From: Oscillospiraceae bacterium | GTDB lineage: Bacteria > Bacillota > Clostridia > Oscillospirales > Acutalibacteraceae | Length of the DNA stretch: 53,720 bases | Reading direction: 5' to 3' | Assembly (NCBI GenBank): GCA_031266365.1 | Contig: JAISBE010000016.1 | Span: 1 to 53,720, forward strand | Part shown: piece by piece, positions 7,281 to 17,800 of the stretch | Position numbering within the stretch: the stretch's first letter is position 1 | Layout: each line of letters opens with the position of its first letter | Position numbers and translations under genes: made by a program | The notes under the pieces: model-generated | What the model was told of the DNA's origin: nothing | What the model saw: only the letters and a program-made list of their open reading frames with translations | The model's database searches: none

Positions 7281-9677
7281 TTAAGAATTTATCTTTTCTA
7301 AATTAGAAAAACTAGACATAAGTCTTTTTGTTCCCATTTGACCAAAGTTAATTTCCAATAAAAAATCATTTCCCACCTGTCTCGTTGAAAGAACCTTGCC
7401 TGTTCCAAAAACTTTATGCGCAACTGAATCGCCTATATTAAAACTAATAAAACACTCTGGCGCATTACCCCCACCAACCTGCGTGAAACTTCTCGCCGAT
7501 TCGATAAGCCTTAATTTTTCTTCAAAATAAGTTTTTGAAAAACATTCTCCTCTTTCAAGCTTTTTTATATTCCTCACAGCAGAAAATTCCGCTAAATTCT
7601 TAGGGATTTCCATTGAAAATCTCGACGGCTTATTGTGCGAGATAATTCCAAACAGCATGCGACTTTCTGTATTTACAATGCAAAGCTGCTCTTTAGCTCT
7701 AGTAATAGCGACATATGCCAATCTTCGTTCTTCTTCTATATCGCTAGGCCTTGAAATCATCTGTCCTCCGGGGAAAACGCCTTCTTCCATCCCTGGTAAG
7801 AATACAATAGGAAATTCCAACCCCTTAGCTGCGTGAATCGTCATCAGCGTAACAGCCTGCTCATTTAAGTCATATTCATCCATATCAGTCATCAGCGCGA
7901 CTTCCTCTAAGAAACCAGAGAGAGTCGCTTTTTCTTGATACTCTTTTTCATATATTTTAATGTTGGTCGCCAATTCATTTATGTTTTGTATCCTCGATTC
8001 GCTGTCGTCACATTCCGCAGTAAGCGCGTTTATATAATCTGTTTTTTTAAGTATTAATTGGTAAAGCTCAGAAATCGTAATTTGCTGGCCTTCGCATTTT
8101 TCAATAAAATAGTCAATAAGTCCTGTAAACGTCGATAATTTTGCAGATACGCGCTGAAGCTGAGCGTATTCACTTGCATTTTTTAATATATCAAAAAGAT
8201 CCCGCCCTGTTTCTTGTAAAATATCCATAACTCTCAAAATAGTCTTTTCACCAATTGCACGCTTAGGCCGATTTATTATACGTCTAAGTCTAACTTCATC
8301 TTTAGGGTTATTGATCACACTGAGATAAGCAATCATATCCTTGATCTCTTTTCTCTCATAAAAGCGAAATCCTCCCACAATGCGGTAAGGCACTCCAGAG
8401 CGAACGAAAGCCCTCTCTAATATATTCGACTGTGAATTCATGCGATACAGCACCGCAAAATCTGAATAATTTTTCTTTCCAGAAGAAACGCTTTCAAAAA
8501 TCCTATCAGCTATATACTTAGCCTCATCTATTTCATCGCGGGCGGTATGTACTTTTATCTTACAACCAGGCTTATTGTCAGTCCATAATTTCTTCCCTTT
8601 TCTAGACGTATTATTTTCTATTACAGCATTAGCTGCTTTAATAATATTGCTGGTTGAGCGATAATTTTGCTCTAAGCGTATAACTTTAGTAGAAGGATAA
8701 ATTTGTTCAAAATTTAAAATATTTTCTATATTTGCCCCTCTAAAACGGTAAATACTTTGATCGTCATCCCCCACTACGCACAAATTTTTATGCTTTTGGG
8801 CAAGCAAGTTGATAAATTCACATTGAACAGTATTGGTGTCTTGATATTCATCAACTAAAATATATTCAAATTTATCTTGGTAATATTCCAGCACATCTTG
8901 ACATTTTCTAAACAGTAAAACTGTGTTCATAAGAAGATCGTCAAAGTCCATGCTGCCAGCTTCGTGCATTTTTTCTTGATAAAGCTTATATACTTTTGCA
9001 ATTTCAGCCTTTTTAAAATCATTACTCACGGCATTTTCATACTCTTTATAATTCATCATCTGATCTTTTGCTCTAGATATTTCTGCCATAATTGCGCGAT
9101 AAGGCAGAGCTTTTCCGTCTATATTTAAAGCTTTTTGGCAATCTTTAATAATTCCGCGAACATCGTCGGCATCATAAAGCGAAAAATGTTTTGAATATCC
9201 GATTTTTTCTCCAAATTGCCTTAAAATTTGAGCACAAATAGCATGAAAAGTCCCTGCCTTGACCTTTTGCTCATCTTTCTCCAAAAATTTCCCTAAGCGA
9301 GATTTTAGTTCGCCAGCCGCTTTGTTGGTAAAAGTAATAGCTAAAATTTTTGAAGGCTCAATCGGATTGACTGAAAGGTTTATTTTTTCTTCTTCGCTGA
9401 GCTCTCCGTTTACATAATCAAGCTCTAGTTTTTTCACATAATCTTCTGTAATAAAGCTTGAAATCTCTTCAGAATGATAAGCTTCACCGTAGCGCATCAT
9501 GTTCGCTATGCGATTCACAATAGCAGTAGTCTTTCCACTGCCAGCGCCTGCTAAAACAAGAAGAGGACCCTTAACACACATAATAGCTTTCATTTGCATT
9601 GGGTTCATTTTTTTGAAGTCATTTTCAATAATTTTTTTCCTTAAAGATAAAAATTTTTCCTTTTTCCGTTCTGTCAT
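7281..9677 (-). CDS. pcrA: UvrD/PcrA-type DNA helicase
   Basis: This is an SF1A 3'-5' DNA helicase used in repair and in clearing proteins from DNA. All core motifs are visible: Q-motif MNPMQMKAI, Walker A AGAGSGKTT, TFHAICAQILR (Ib region), VDEYQDTN (motif II), GDDDQSIYRFRGA (III), QNYRST (IV), TIHAAKGLEFPIVFLPGMEEGVFP (V region) and YVAITRAKEQL (VI). The C-terminal Tudor-like end is present, with GDSVAHKVFGTGKVL. The ATG at 9677 is preferred over the upstream TTG because GGTGGTGG sits seven bases before it, giving about 798 residues. An insertion around residues 85-110 after motif I is longer than usual. Confidence 0.95.
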   Translation of the reverse strand: MTERKKEKFLSLRKKIIENDFKKMNPMQMKAIMCVKGPLLVLAGAGSGKTTAIVNRIANMMRYGEAYHSEEISSFITEDYVKKLELDYVNGELSEEEKINLSVNPIEPSKILAITFTNKAAGELKSRLGKFLEKDEQKVKAGTFHAICAQILRQFGEKIGYSKHFSLYDADDVRGIIKDCQKALNIDGKALPYRAIMAEISRAKDQMMNYKEYENAVSNDFKKAEIAKVYKLYQEKMHEAGSMDFDDLLMNTVLLFRKCQDVLEYYQDKFEYILVDEYQDTNTVQCEFINLLAQKHKNLCVVGDDDQSIYRFRGANIENILNFEQIYPSTKVIRLEQNYRSTSNIIKAANAVIENNTSRKGKKLWTDNKPGCKIKVHTARDEIDEAKYIADRIFESVSSGKKNYSDFAVLYRMNSQSNILERAFVRSGVPYRIVGGFRFYERKEIKDMIAYLSVINNPKDEVRLRRIINRPKRAIGEKTILRVMDILQETGRDLFDILKNASEYAQLQRVSAKLSTFTGLIDYFIEKCEGQQITISELYQLILKKTDYINALTAECDDSESRIQNINELATNIKIYEKEYQEKATLSGFLEEVALMTDMDEYDLNEQAVTLMTIHAAKGLEFPIVFLPGMEEGVFPGGQMISRPSDIEEERRLAYVAITRAKEQLCIVNTESRMLFGIISHNKPSRFSMEIPKNLAEFSAVRNIKKLERGECFSKTYFEEKLRLIESARSFTQVGGGNAPECFISFNIGDSVAHKVFGTGKVLSTRQVGNDFLLEINFGQMGTKRLMSSFSNLEKINS

Positions 9678-10182
9678 AAATTCCACCACCAAAGATTAAA
9701 TATTAATATTAAAAATTATTTTAACATGACATTTTTAATTCGTTTTTGCCATAAATTTTAAAATTAAGCAAGCCGTTATCTTTAGATAATACATATATCT
9801 TATATATTATAACTGATTTTTATGATAATAGCAAGTATCTTTTCCATATAATATATTTCAATTATAAACCAATAAATTCATTAAAAAAATTCTAATAAAT
9901 TTGGGCAATATATCATTTAAATATCTCATTTATGCTACAAATATATAAAATGCTCTATCTTTCTAAAGATAGTTAAAACCTTTAAATAATACCATATTGT
10001 CGTTTTTTTAATATTCACAAAAATATTCATTTTATTTTCCTTATTTTGTATCAAAATTTAAAAATTGTATGTAATAATTAGTATATAATTTATAATAATT
10101 TTATTTTTAGTAAAAAATTATGATTTACAAATAAGATGTTTTCATATAAAATACCACCTCTTAAAGAAAGAAGGTTGTAAAC
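9678..10182. other. AT-rich gene-free gap
   Basis: About 500 nt with very high AT content separate the divergent pcrA and USP-like genes. No ORF, tRNA or clear hairpin was seen. Several TATAAT-like boxes occur (for example near 10083), but none with a convincing -35 at the right distance. Confidence 0.5.
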
Positions 10183-11142
10183 ATGTTTAGTAAAAAAGTG
10201 AGATCTTTATTTTCTCATTTAGCAGTAAGCATATACGTCTATCTCCACATTTTATTATTCTCTACCTCAACATTCGCTCATAAGCCCGTGGGCATTTGCA
10301 ATATAGGAAATTCTTGCTATTTAAATTCCATTATTCAGGCATTATACGCTAATGAACATCTTAAAACCGTCATTTTAACGGTACCAAATCCTGATCCCCT
10401 TACTCAGCCAACCATTTATCTCTTGCAACAAATTTTCCAATCACTTGAGAGGAAAGATACGGCTTGTATAAACATTTCTCATTTGGTGCAAAATCCAGGA
10501 AATGGAGATATTTATAATGGCCTTCAACAGGATGCCAGCGAAACGTTGCAAATTATACTAAACACAGCTTTTTTTGAAATAAATAATCCCGCACACCCTA
10601 TAAATTTCATTTTTAATATAGAACTAGAAACAACCATTCACTGTCCTCATTGCGGGCAAGAAACTAAAAAAAATGAGACTGCGCTAACTCTCCCTCTCCC
10701 TCTTAGTCCCCGTTTGAGTACCTCTCTTACAAATTTCTTAGCACCTCCAGCGATAAGCGATTATTATTGCGAATTTTGTTGGAATTATGGCGTTTTAAGC
10801 AGAATAAACTTAACACCAAGCCAAACTTTAATTTTGACCCTGAATAGATTCGAGTATAAATCGGGCAAAATGATTAAACGCAATGATAAAATGGAATTTC
10901 CAGAAGAATTAAATATATGCGGCCATACTTATAAACTAAAATGTATAATAATGCACCATGGTGGATATTATAGTGGGCATTACTATGCTTTTATAAAGCC
11001 TTTAAACAGCACAACATGGTTTTTATGCAACGATAGTTCTGTGCGCAACGTGGGCAGCTTCAATGACATCAAACAATCATGTTTCGGCGACGGAAAAAGT
11101 TCACTCAATGCCTATATTTTATTCTTCGATCTAGTGTTGTAA
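10183..11142 (+). CDS. Secreted ubiquitin-specific protease (USP/UCH, C19)-like protein
   Basis: This 319-residue protein has a Sec signal peptide at residues 1-32 (KK, hydrophobic run, STFA cleavage) and a compact USP-type deubiquitinase fold. The Cys box GICNIGNSCYLNSIIQALYA contains the predicted nucleophile Cys45, after the USP consensus GLxNLGNTCYMNS. The USP zinc-ribbon cysteines appear as CPHC (C154, C157) and CEFC (C196, C199). The His box HHGGYYSGHYYAF gives His266, and LCNDSSV gives Asp284, the third triad residue. LTLNRFEY also matches the family's LxLxRF motif. Bacteria have no ubiquitin, so a complete, exported USP points to a substrate in a eukaryotic host. Origin by transfer from a eukaryote is inference. 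It is monocistronic, with an AAGAAGG ribosome site. Confidence 0.9.
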   Translation: MFSKKVRSLFSHLAVSIYVYLHILLFSTSTFAHKPVGICNIGNSCYLNSIIQALYANEHLKTVILTVPNPDPLTQPTIYLLQQIFQSLERKDTACINISHLVQNPGNGDIYNGLQQDASETLQIILNTAFFEINNPAHPINFIFNIELETTIHCPHCGQETKKNETALTLPLPLSPRLSTSLTNFLAPPAISDYYCEFCWNYGVLSRINLTPSQTLILTLNRFEYKSGKMIKRNDKMEFPEELNICGHTYKLKCIIMHHGGYYSGHYYAFIKPLNSTTWFLCNDSSVRNVGSFNDIKQSCFGDGKSSLNAYILFFDLVL

Positions 11143-11440
11143 AACTAAACCAAAAGTTAATATTTCTTTGATATTATCAGCCCTATTTTATCGCACTAAA
11201 TTGTGTTATAATATCTTTGTTTAGATATTTTAGGAAATTTCATTAATTCTCTAAAACCCCTTTAATTTAAACATTTACTTTTAAGATAACGGCAGGTAAA
11301 TTGGTGTTATTCAACTTTAGATTTTTAGAAATATCGATAAAAAGCACAACTATTTTCACTAAATAATTTGAGTTTTTATTGATTAAAGCAATAAAAATAT
11401 CAATTTTTACCAAAAAGCGCTTTAAAAAGGAGGAAATTTT

Positions 11441-13108
11441 TTGACAGACCAAATTATCGATATTTCACTGTTAATAATACGCGGATTCCTCCCGATTTTA
11501 GGCTTTATAATCTTATACGGATGTTTCAGTTCATTGCGAAACCACCGCAGAGATAATTCTCCTTTAATTATGTTGAAAAATAAATCAACCAATATTTCTA
11601 TCCCCGTGATGTTCTGGGAAAATTCTATAGGCAGAAGTAAAAATTCCGATATAATACTCCCGGACCCCTCCGTTTCACGCGACCATGCTGTATTATTCAG
11701 ACGTAAAGAAGGCTGGATAATCGCTGATACCGGTTCTAAGCTGGGTGTTTCGGTGAACGGCAAAAAAATCACCAACCCAACACAGGTCTATATAAACGAC
11801 ACAATCACAATCGGAGGCAGCTCTTTATCTATAAAAAAAACGGATCATAAAAATGAACAAAAAAACTCTTGGTTTTTTGACAATCGCCGCCACAAAAAAT
11901 CGATAAATCCCGGACTACTGCTTTTAGAGGTCACCTTTTTTCATTTTTTAATGGCGATAGAAATTTACTTTTACACTAAAAAAAATATTTTTGCATGTTT
12001 TACGCCCTTTTTATCGATCGGCATTATTTCATGGCTATTTTTTATAATCACAATATTTTTAATAAAACGCGTGAGTTATGAGCTGGAATCTCTTGGAATT
12101 TTCCTTTCCGGTATAGGAATTATATTGATCGGTGGAGAAAATATAAATAAAGCCTTAATTCAATCAATCGCCCTTGGAATAGGACTTTTCATGTTTTGTT
12201 TCCTAATTTGGTTTATAGAAGATTTGGACCGTGCAATGCGCTGTAGAGTCATAATTGCCATAGCGGCATTATTTTTATTTTTTGCAAACCTCGTAATTGG
12301 TAAAGAAATAAATGGCTCTAAAAATTGGATAATGTTGGGCCCGATATCTATCCAACCTTCCGAGTTTATTAAAATTATATTTATTTTATACGGCACTTCA
12401 ACTTTGGATCGCCTCCAAACGACAAAAAACTTAACTGGATTTATCGTATTCTCTGCGGCATGTATTGGCTGTTTATTCTTAATGCGCGATTTTGGTACCG
12501 CATGCGTATTTTTCGTCACGTTTTTGATCATATCATTCATGCGATCCGGCAGTATCCGCACTGTTATTCTTTCATGTTCCGCCGCAGCAATCGGCGCATT
12601 TATGATTTTAAAATTTAAGCCTTACATAGCTGATAGATTCGCGGTTTGGGGGCATGTTTGGGAGTACACACAAGAAGGAGGGTACCAACAAAGCCGCGCT
12701 TTATCATATTCAGCAAGTGGAGGCCTTTTAGGCGTTGGAGCTGGAAATGGAAAATTAAAGCATATATTTGCCGGCATGAGTGACTTGATGTTTGGCACAG
12801 TCAGTGAAGAACTCGGCTTGCTTATCGCTTTTATAATAGCCCTTGCCATCGCTTTTACAGCATTTTTTTCGCGGGCTGTCAGCATACATAGCCGATCCAC
12901 ATTTTACTCAATATCTTCATGTGCAGCTGCCGGCATGCTGGTCTTTCAATGTTGTCTTAATATTTTCGGCACCACAGATATTTTTCCATTAACCGGTGTA
13001 ACTTTGCCATTCGTGAGTCTTGGCGGCTCTAGCATGGTTTCCGTTTGGGGGTTACTCGCTATTATTAAATCCTCTGATGAGTACACATATGCCGCGCAAA
13101 AAAAATGA
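11441..13108 (+). CDS. FHA domain-FtsW/RodA/SpoVE fusion
   Basis: This 555-residue protein combines one N-terminal membrane segment (about residues 10-27), an FHA phosphothreonine-binding domain (about 60-130) and a SEDS peptidoglycan glycosyltransferase with about ten membrane helices. The FHA part shows IGRSKNSDIILPD, SVSRDHA and the late NG before the last strands. The FtsW part shows GSKNWIMLGPISIQPSEF, LMRDFGTACVF, GGYQQSRALSYSASGGLLG and TLPFVSLGGSSM, all SEDS signatures. The fusion is familiar in Clostridia and may couple wall synthesis to Ser/Thr kinase signalling; no kinase or class B PBP is adjacent. The TTG start is set by AAGGAGG eight bases upstream. Confidence 0.93.
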   Translation: MTDQIIDISLLIIRGFLPILGFIILYGCFSSLRNHRRDNSPLIMLKNKSTNISIPVMFWENSIGRSKNSDIILPDPSVSRDHAVLFRRKEGWIIADTGSKLGVSVNGKKITNPTQVYINDTITIGGSSLSIKKTDHKNEQKNSWFFDNRRHKKSINPGLLLLEVTFFHFLMAIEIYFYTKKNIFACFTPFLSIGIISWLFFIITIFLIKRVSYELESLGIFLSGIGIILIGGENINKALIQSIALGIGLFMFCFLIWFIEDLDRAMRCRVIIAIAALFLFFANLVIGKEINGSKNWIMLGPISIQPSEFIKIIFILYGTSTLDRLQTTKNLTGFIVFSAACIGCLFLMRDFGTACVFFVTFLIISFMRSGSIRTVILSCSAAAIGAFMILKFKPYIADRFAVWGHVWEYTQEGGYQQSRALSYSASGGLLGVGAGNGKLKHIFAGMSDLMFGTVSEELGLLIAFIIALAIAFTAFFSRAVSIHSRSTFYSISSCAAAGMLVFQCCLNIFGTTDIFPLTGVTLPFVSLGGSSMVSVWGLLAIIKSSDEYTYAAQKK

Positions 13109-13309
13109 TATTTCGCTTATTTTTCAAATTTTGAGAGTATTCCAAAAAAGATTACAAACCAATCGCCCAAATATTTCCCGCGCACCGTTGGCGTGAAATT
13201 GCGCAAAAAAGCCACATTTACAACTTCACAGTATCTTAAAAAAAAATAAAAGAAGGTGCTAAAATGCAATTTTATAGAACAATATTCAGTATAATACTCT
13301 AAAAAAATG

Positions 13310-13338
13310 TTACTATAAACTAAAGTTTCTCATATAAT
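13310..13338 (+). promoter_or_regulatory. Predicted sigma-A promoter of the duplicated small ORF
   Basis: TTACTA and TATAAT are separated by 17 bases and lie about 58 nt upstream of the small ORF. The same arrangement is kept in copy 2 near 14008-14036. Confidence 0.6.
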
Positions 13339-13395
13339 ATAAATAAAAATACAGCTAAACTATATAAAATAAACTCACAAAGAGGGCACGTTTAA

Positions 13396-13623
13396 ATGTA
13401 CACTATGAAAATATCTTGGTTGAAAAAAGCTGCTTCAAATTGCTGCAAAATTAAAAAAAAGACTCCCTCAAAGGCGAATATTGCACGATCTTCTGCCGAA
13501 AGCCAACCTCTTCCCGCTGCCCCCTCAATGGCTGAACATCAAGCCAAATTTTCTCAAATAAATGTAGGTATAAACCAAAGCTTGTCTATTAATATACAGT
13601 ATAATATGTTTGTATTGCACTAA
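13396..13623 (+). CDS. Small hypothetical basic protein in a duplicated block
   Basis: A 75-residue open frame opens with MYTMKISWLKKAASNCCKI and a Lys-rich stretch, and has a Pro/Ala/Ser middle and a polar C-terminus (INVGINQSLSIN). There is no recognisable domain. It has an AGAGGGC purine run 11 bases before the ATG and its own promoter. The only supporting evidence is that the surrounding block has been duplicated with promoter and start codon conserved; the second copy is frameshifted. It could be a small exported peptide or just an open frame. Confidence 0.4.
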   Translation: MYTMKISWLKKAASNCCKIKKKTPSKANIARSSAESQPLPAAPSMAEHQAKFSQINVGINQSLSINIQYNMFVLH

Positions 13624-13864
13624 ATTAACCAAAGAAGAAAGGAATTCACACTTAAAACTTCAACCCCAATCGCCGTACCCCAAAACAACAGTACCTAAAT
13701 TTTAAACAAAAATCCCGAGAAAAGTTCGTGAAAGTTTTTGCAAAAACCTTGCCTTCTAAAGAGCAAAATTTCCCTCATTTTCCCCTATTAGTGAAGGGAG
13801 GATTTTACACCTAAAAACTCAGCACAAATTCACCCCCAAACGAGAAAATTTCAAACAAATTTCC

Positions 13865-14525
13865 AAATATTTCCACGCGCACCGTTGGCGTGAAATTGCG
13901 CAAAAGACACATTTACAACTTCACAGTATCTTAAAGAAAAATAAAAGAAGGTGCTAAAATGCAATTTTATAGAACAATATTCAATATAATCTCTCAAAAA
14001 ATGTTACTATAAACTAAAGTTTCGCATATAATATAAATCGAAACATGGCTAAACTATATAAAATAAACTCACAAAGAGGGCACGTTTAAATGTACATTGT
14101 GAAAATATCTTGGTTGAAAAAAGCTGCTTCAAATTGCTGCAAAATTAAAAAAAGACTCTCTCAAAGGCAAATATTACACGATCTTCCGCCGAAAGCCAAC
14201 CTCTTCCAGCCGCCCTTCAATGGCTGAACAGCAAGCCAAATTTCCTCAAATAAATGTTGATATAAACCAAAGTTTGTCCATTAATATACAAAATAATATG
14301 TTTATATTACACGAAATTAACCGCAAAAAAGGAATTTGCGCCTAAAAAATCTCAGCACAAACTCAACCTCAGTTGCCACACCTCAAAACAGCAGCACCTA
14401 AAAATTGCACAAAAATCTCGCGCAAAGTTCATGCAAAATTTCGCGAAAACCTTGCCCTCCAGAGAGCAAAATTTCCCTCATTTTCCCTTATTAGTGAATG
14501 GAGGATTTACACCTGAAAACTCAGC
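13865..14525. repeat. Large tandem duplication, copy 2
   Basis: Second copy of 13169-13822, about 696 bp later. Its ORF has lost a base in a poly-A run and ends early. A third partial copy covers only the 3' end at about 14570-14670. No functional gene was found in 13624-14892. Confidence 0.85.
14091..14229 (+). pseudogene. Frameshifted copy of the small ORF
   Basis: The copy starts MYIVKISWLKKAASNCCK, almost identical to the 13396 ORF. One A missing from the following A-run shifts the frame, which stops after about 45 residues. The old frame remains recognisable in the DNA downstream (TATAAACCAAAG and so on). Confidence 0.6.
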
Positions 14526-14892
14526 AAAATTTAATCCTTGCTGCCACACCTCAAAATGACATCATCTAAAAATTACACAAAAATCTCGCGCAAAGTTCGT
14601 GCAAAATTTCCCTCATTTTCCCCTATTAGTGAAGGGAGGAATTTACACCTAAAAACTCAGCAAAATTTAATCCCAGACACCACATCACAATTCTCAAAAA
14701 TACATATATCATTTCACTAAAACGAAAATGTATTTTCTAAGTCAAAAGACCCAACTTACCCGCCGATACTCGCATATGCTATAATAATAGTGTGTTAAAA
14801 TTTGTATTTGCAAATCATAGCCAAAACTGATTAAAATCAAAAAAATCTTCAATAAGCTAACATTTTTAAAGATAATTGGAGGGAACAAATAT

Positions 14893-17800
14893 TTGCTTCA
14901 ACTAATTTTGGGCAGATCCGGTTTTGGAAAGACTCACACAATAAGAAAAATGATCTCTGAAAGGTCTTTTGCTGGAGAAAAAAAGTTAATATTACTTGTC
15001 CCTGAGCAAAACTCCTTTGAAAACGAGAGAGCATTGTTAAAATTAATCGGCGCCAAGTGTGCTCAAAATGTTAAAATTCTGACTTTTACCAGTATGACAA
15101 ACTTAATTTTCTCGCAACTCAGGAAAAATCAGGGAAATAGGCTGGATAATTCTGGGCGAAATATCATGATGTATTTGGCTATGCAACATGTAAAAGACCA
15201 AATGTGCATTTACAAAAGTCTCTGCGACAAGCGCGAAGTGACAAGCCTTATGGTGGATACTTTAAAAAATTTTAAAACAAATTCGATAGATGGAAAAACT
15301 TTAATTGAAAAGTCTGCAATGGTAGAAAATCAAATTTTACAAAGAAAAATGAAAGAGGTCGGGTTAATTTTCACAGCTTTTGATTCTCTAATTTCAGCAA
15401 CCTATTTAGATCCCTTGGACGATCTCACCAAGCTGTATAACCTTTTATTAGATCACTCTTTTTTCGAAGAATACACAATTTTTATTGATGAATTTGATCT
15501 ATTCACAGCTCAACAGCTTAAAGTTTTAGAGTTAATTATAAGCCAAACAAAAGATTGTTACATCACTTTATGCGCTCCTAAACCCTCTAAAGAATCCGAG
15601 CTGTTTTCATGTGTTTACAAAACTATGGAAAATTTAATTTTAATCGCCAAGAGGAATCAAGTTGCCGTTTCAGACCCTATAGCCCTAGAATATCCCCATA
15701 GATTCTATAATAGCTCTCTAAAAACGTTAGAACAAAACATCTTCCAAGAACAAAATTCTCCTAAAAATTTTTCTAAACACAAAGAAAATTTTAATGATAA
15801 CCAGTTTAAAAGTGATTTTTCAGAAAGCGACATAAATATTTATAAAGGCCTTGATATTCAAGATGAATGCGATTTTATAGCTAGAAATATTCGAAAATTG
15901 GTGATCGACGAAGGTTACCACTATTGCGATTTCGTCGTGCTTGCAAGAAATATGGAAAGCTACGAAGGTGTGATCGATTTAATTTTTAAAAAATATCAAA
16001 TCCCATTTTTTATGGATATGCGTGAAAATATCCACATGAAACCTCTAATGCGCCTAGTGTTATCTGCATTTAACATCGTGCACACAAACTTTTCCTCTGA
16101 TTCAATTTTCGAATACGTAAAAACTGGTCTTCTCGGTCTAAAAACAGAAGAAATTTCGCTGCTCGAAAATTATGCCTTCGTTTGGCAGATACAAAACGAA
16201 GATTGGACTAGGCCATTTTTAAAAAATCCTGTTGGTTTCTCCGAAAAATTCAGAGAATGTGAAAAAAATAATTTAAATATAATAAACAGCATAAGAGAGA
16301 AAATAATCGCACCTATTTTGGAATTTTCAAAGGCTATTAAAGCAACCAGCAGTTACGCCATCTCTTCGGCACTTTATGATCTCTTACTAAAACTGAATGT
16401 ACAAAAAAATCTTCGTGAAATGGCCGCCATTTTGCGCGCAGAATGGGAAACAAATTTAGCGCAAGAGCAAGTGCGCCTCTGGGACATTCTAATCTCGATC
16501 CTAGATCAGATAGTCATGCTTTTAGGCGACAAAAAAACAAGCTCCCAAATTTACGCTGAAATATTGCAATTGGCTATTGAATCCAGCGATATAGCATTCA
16601 TCCCTCAGGGTTTGGATGAAGTAAAGATAGGGACGATAGACAGAGTGCGCCCAGAAAAACCAAAAATTGTGTTTGTCATTGGGGCAATTTTTGGAGAATT
16701 TCCTAAAATCCCCGATATTTATGGAATATTCGATAAAAAAGATTGCACAGAAATTGCGTCTATAGGCGTTCCATTTAAAGACAGCCTCGAAGACATTTTA
16801 TTGCGGGAGCGTTTTTTTGCCTATAAAGCATTGACATACGCTTCCCGCAAACTTTTTATCAGTTGGCATCGTATGGATTTTAAAGGAAAAGCTAAATTCG
16901 CTTCAAACATTTTAGATGAGATAAAAAATATATTCCCCAACGTGAAACTCATTGCCTCCGAGCACGAAGAGAGTATAGATAAAGTATGGGCAAAATCGCC
17001 AGGGTTCGAAGCTTGTGCTGCGCACTGGAACAAAAATTCAGTTTTTTCTGAATCTCTCAAACATTATTTTAAATCTGATAAAGATTATAAAAAAATGACT
17101 AATCATTTAGAAAAAATATGTTTAAATAATGAAATAAAATTTAAAAATCCCGAAAATGCGAAAAATTTATTCCACTTTCCAATGGTATTTTCCGCAACAC
17201 AGATTGAACAATATCATTTATGCAAATTTAGATATTTTTGTAAATACGGGCTAAATGCTAAACAGCGAAAACTCGCTAAGTTCGATTCTTTAGAGTACGG
17301 AAATTTTATGCACTTTTTACTGGAAAATATTTTAAAAGAAAATTCTCCCGAAAATTTATTACTTATGGATAAATCTGTATTGCGTTTAAAGATCTCTCAA
17401 CTAATACAAAAATACAGCAAATTGCGATGGGGAGAAGGAAAAGAGCCATCAAAACGGATTAAACACCTACTCTTAAAAATAAAAAAAATATCTTGCGACT
17501 TAGTAATTCACATTGCGCAAGAGCTTTCACAGAGCGAATTTTCATCAAAGGACTACGAATTATCTTTATCTCACAATGGAAAAATTGCTCCTTTAATTGT
17601 GGACGTCGATGAGTTAGGCACAGTTGAAGTTAGAGGAAAAATAGATAGGATCGATATCATGAACAAAAACGGAAAAAGTTATGTTCGAATAATCGATTAC
17701 AAAACCGGAAAGACGGAATTTAGGCTATCTGATATTCTCTATGGACTAAATATGCAAATGCTTATTTATCTTTTAACGGTTATAGAAAATGGAAGCAAAG

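Larger units (their letters stand above)
13169..13822. repeat. Large tandem duplication, copy 1
   Basis: This unit of about 690 bp recurs at 13865-14525 in the same orientation, with point changes and small indels. It starts with AAATATTTCC..GCGCACCGTTGGCGTG, includes a promoter and a small ORF, and ends with a TTAGTGAAGGGAGGATTTTACACC block. The end block is present a third time near 14600-14660. Confidence 0.85.
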
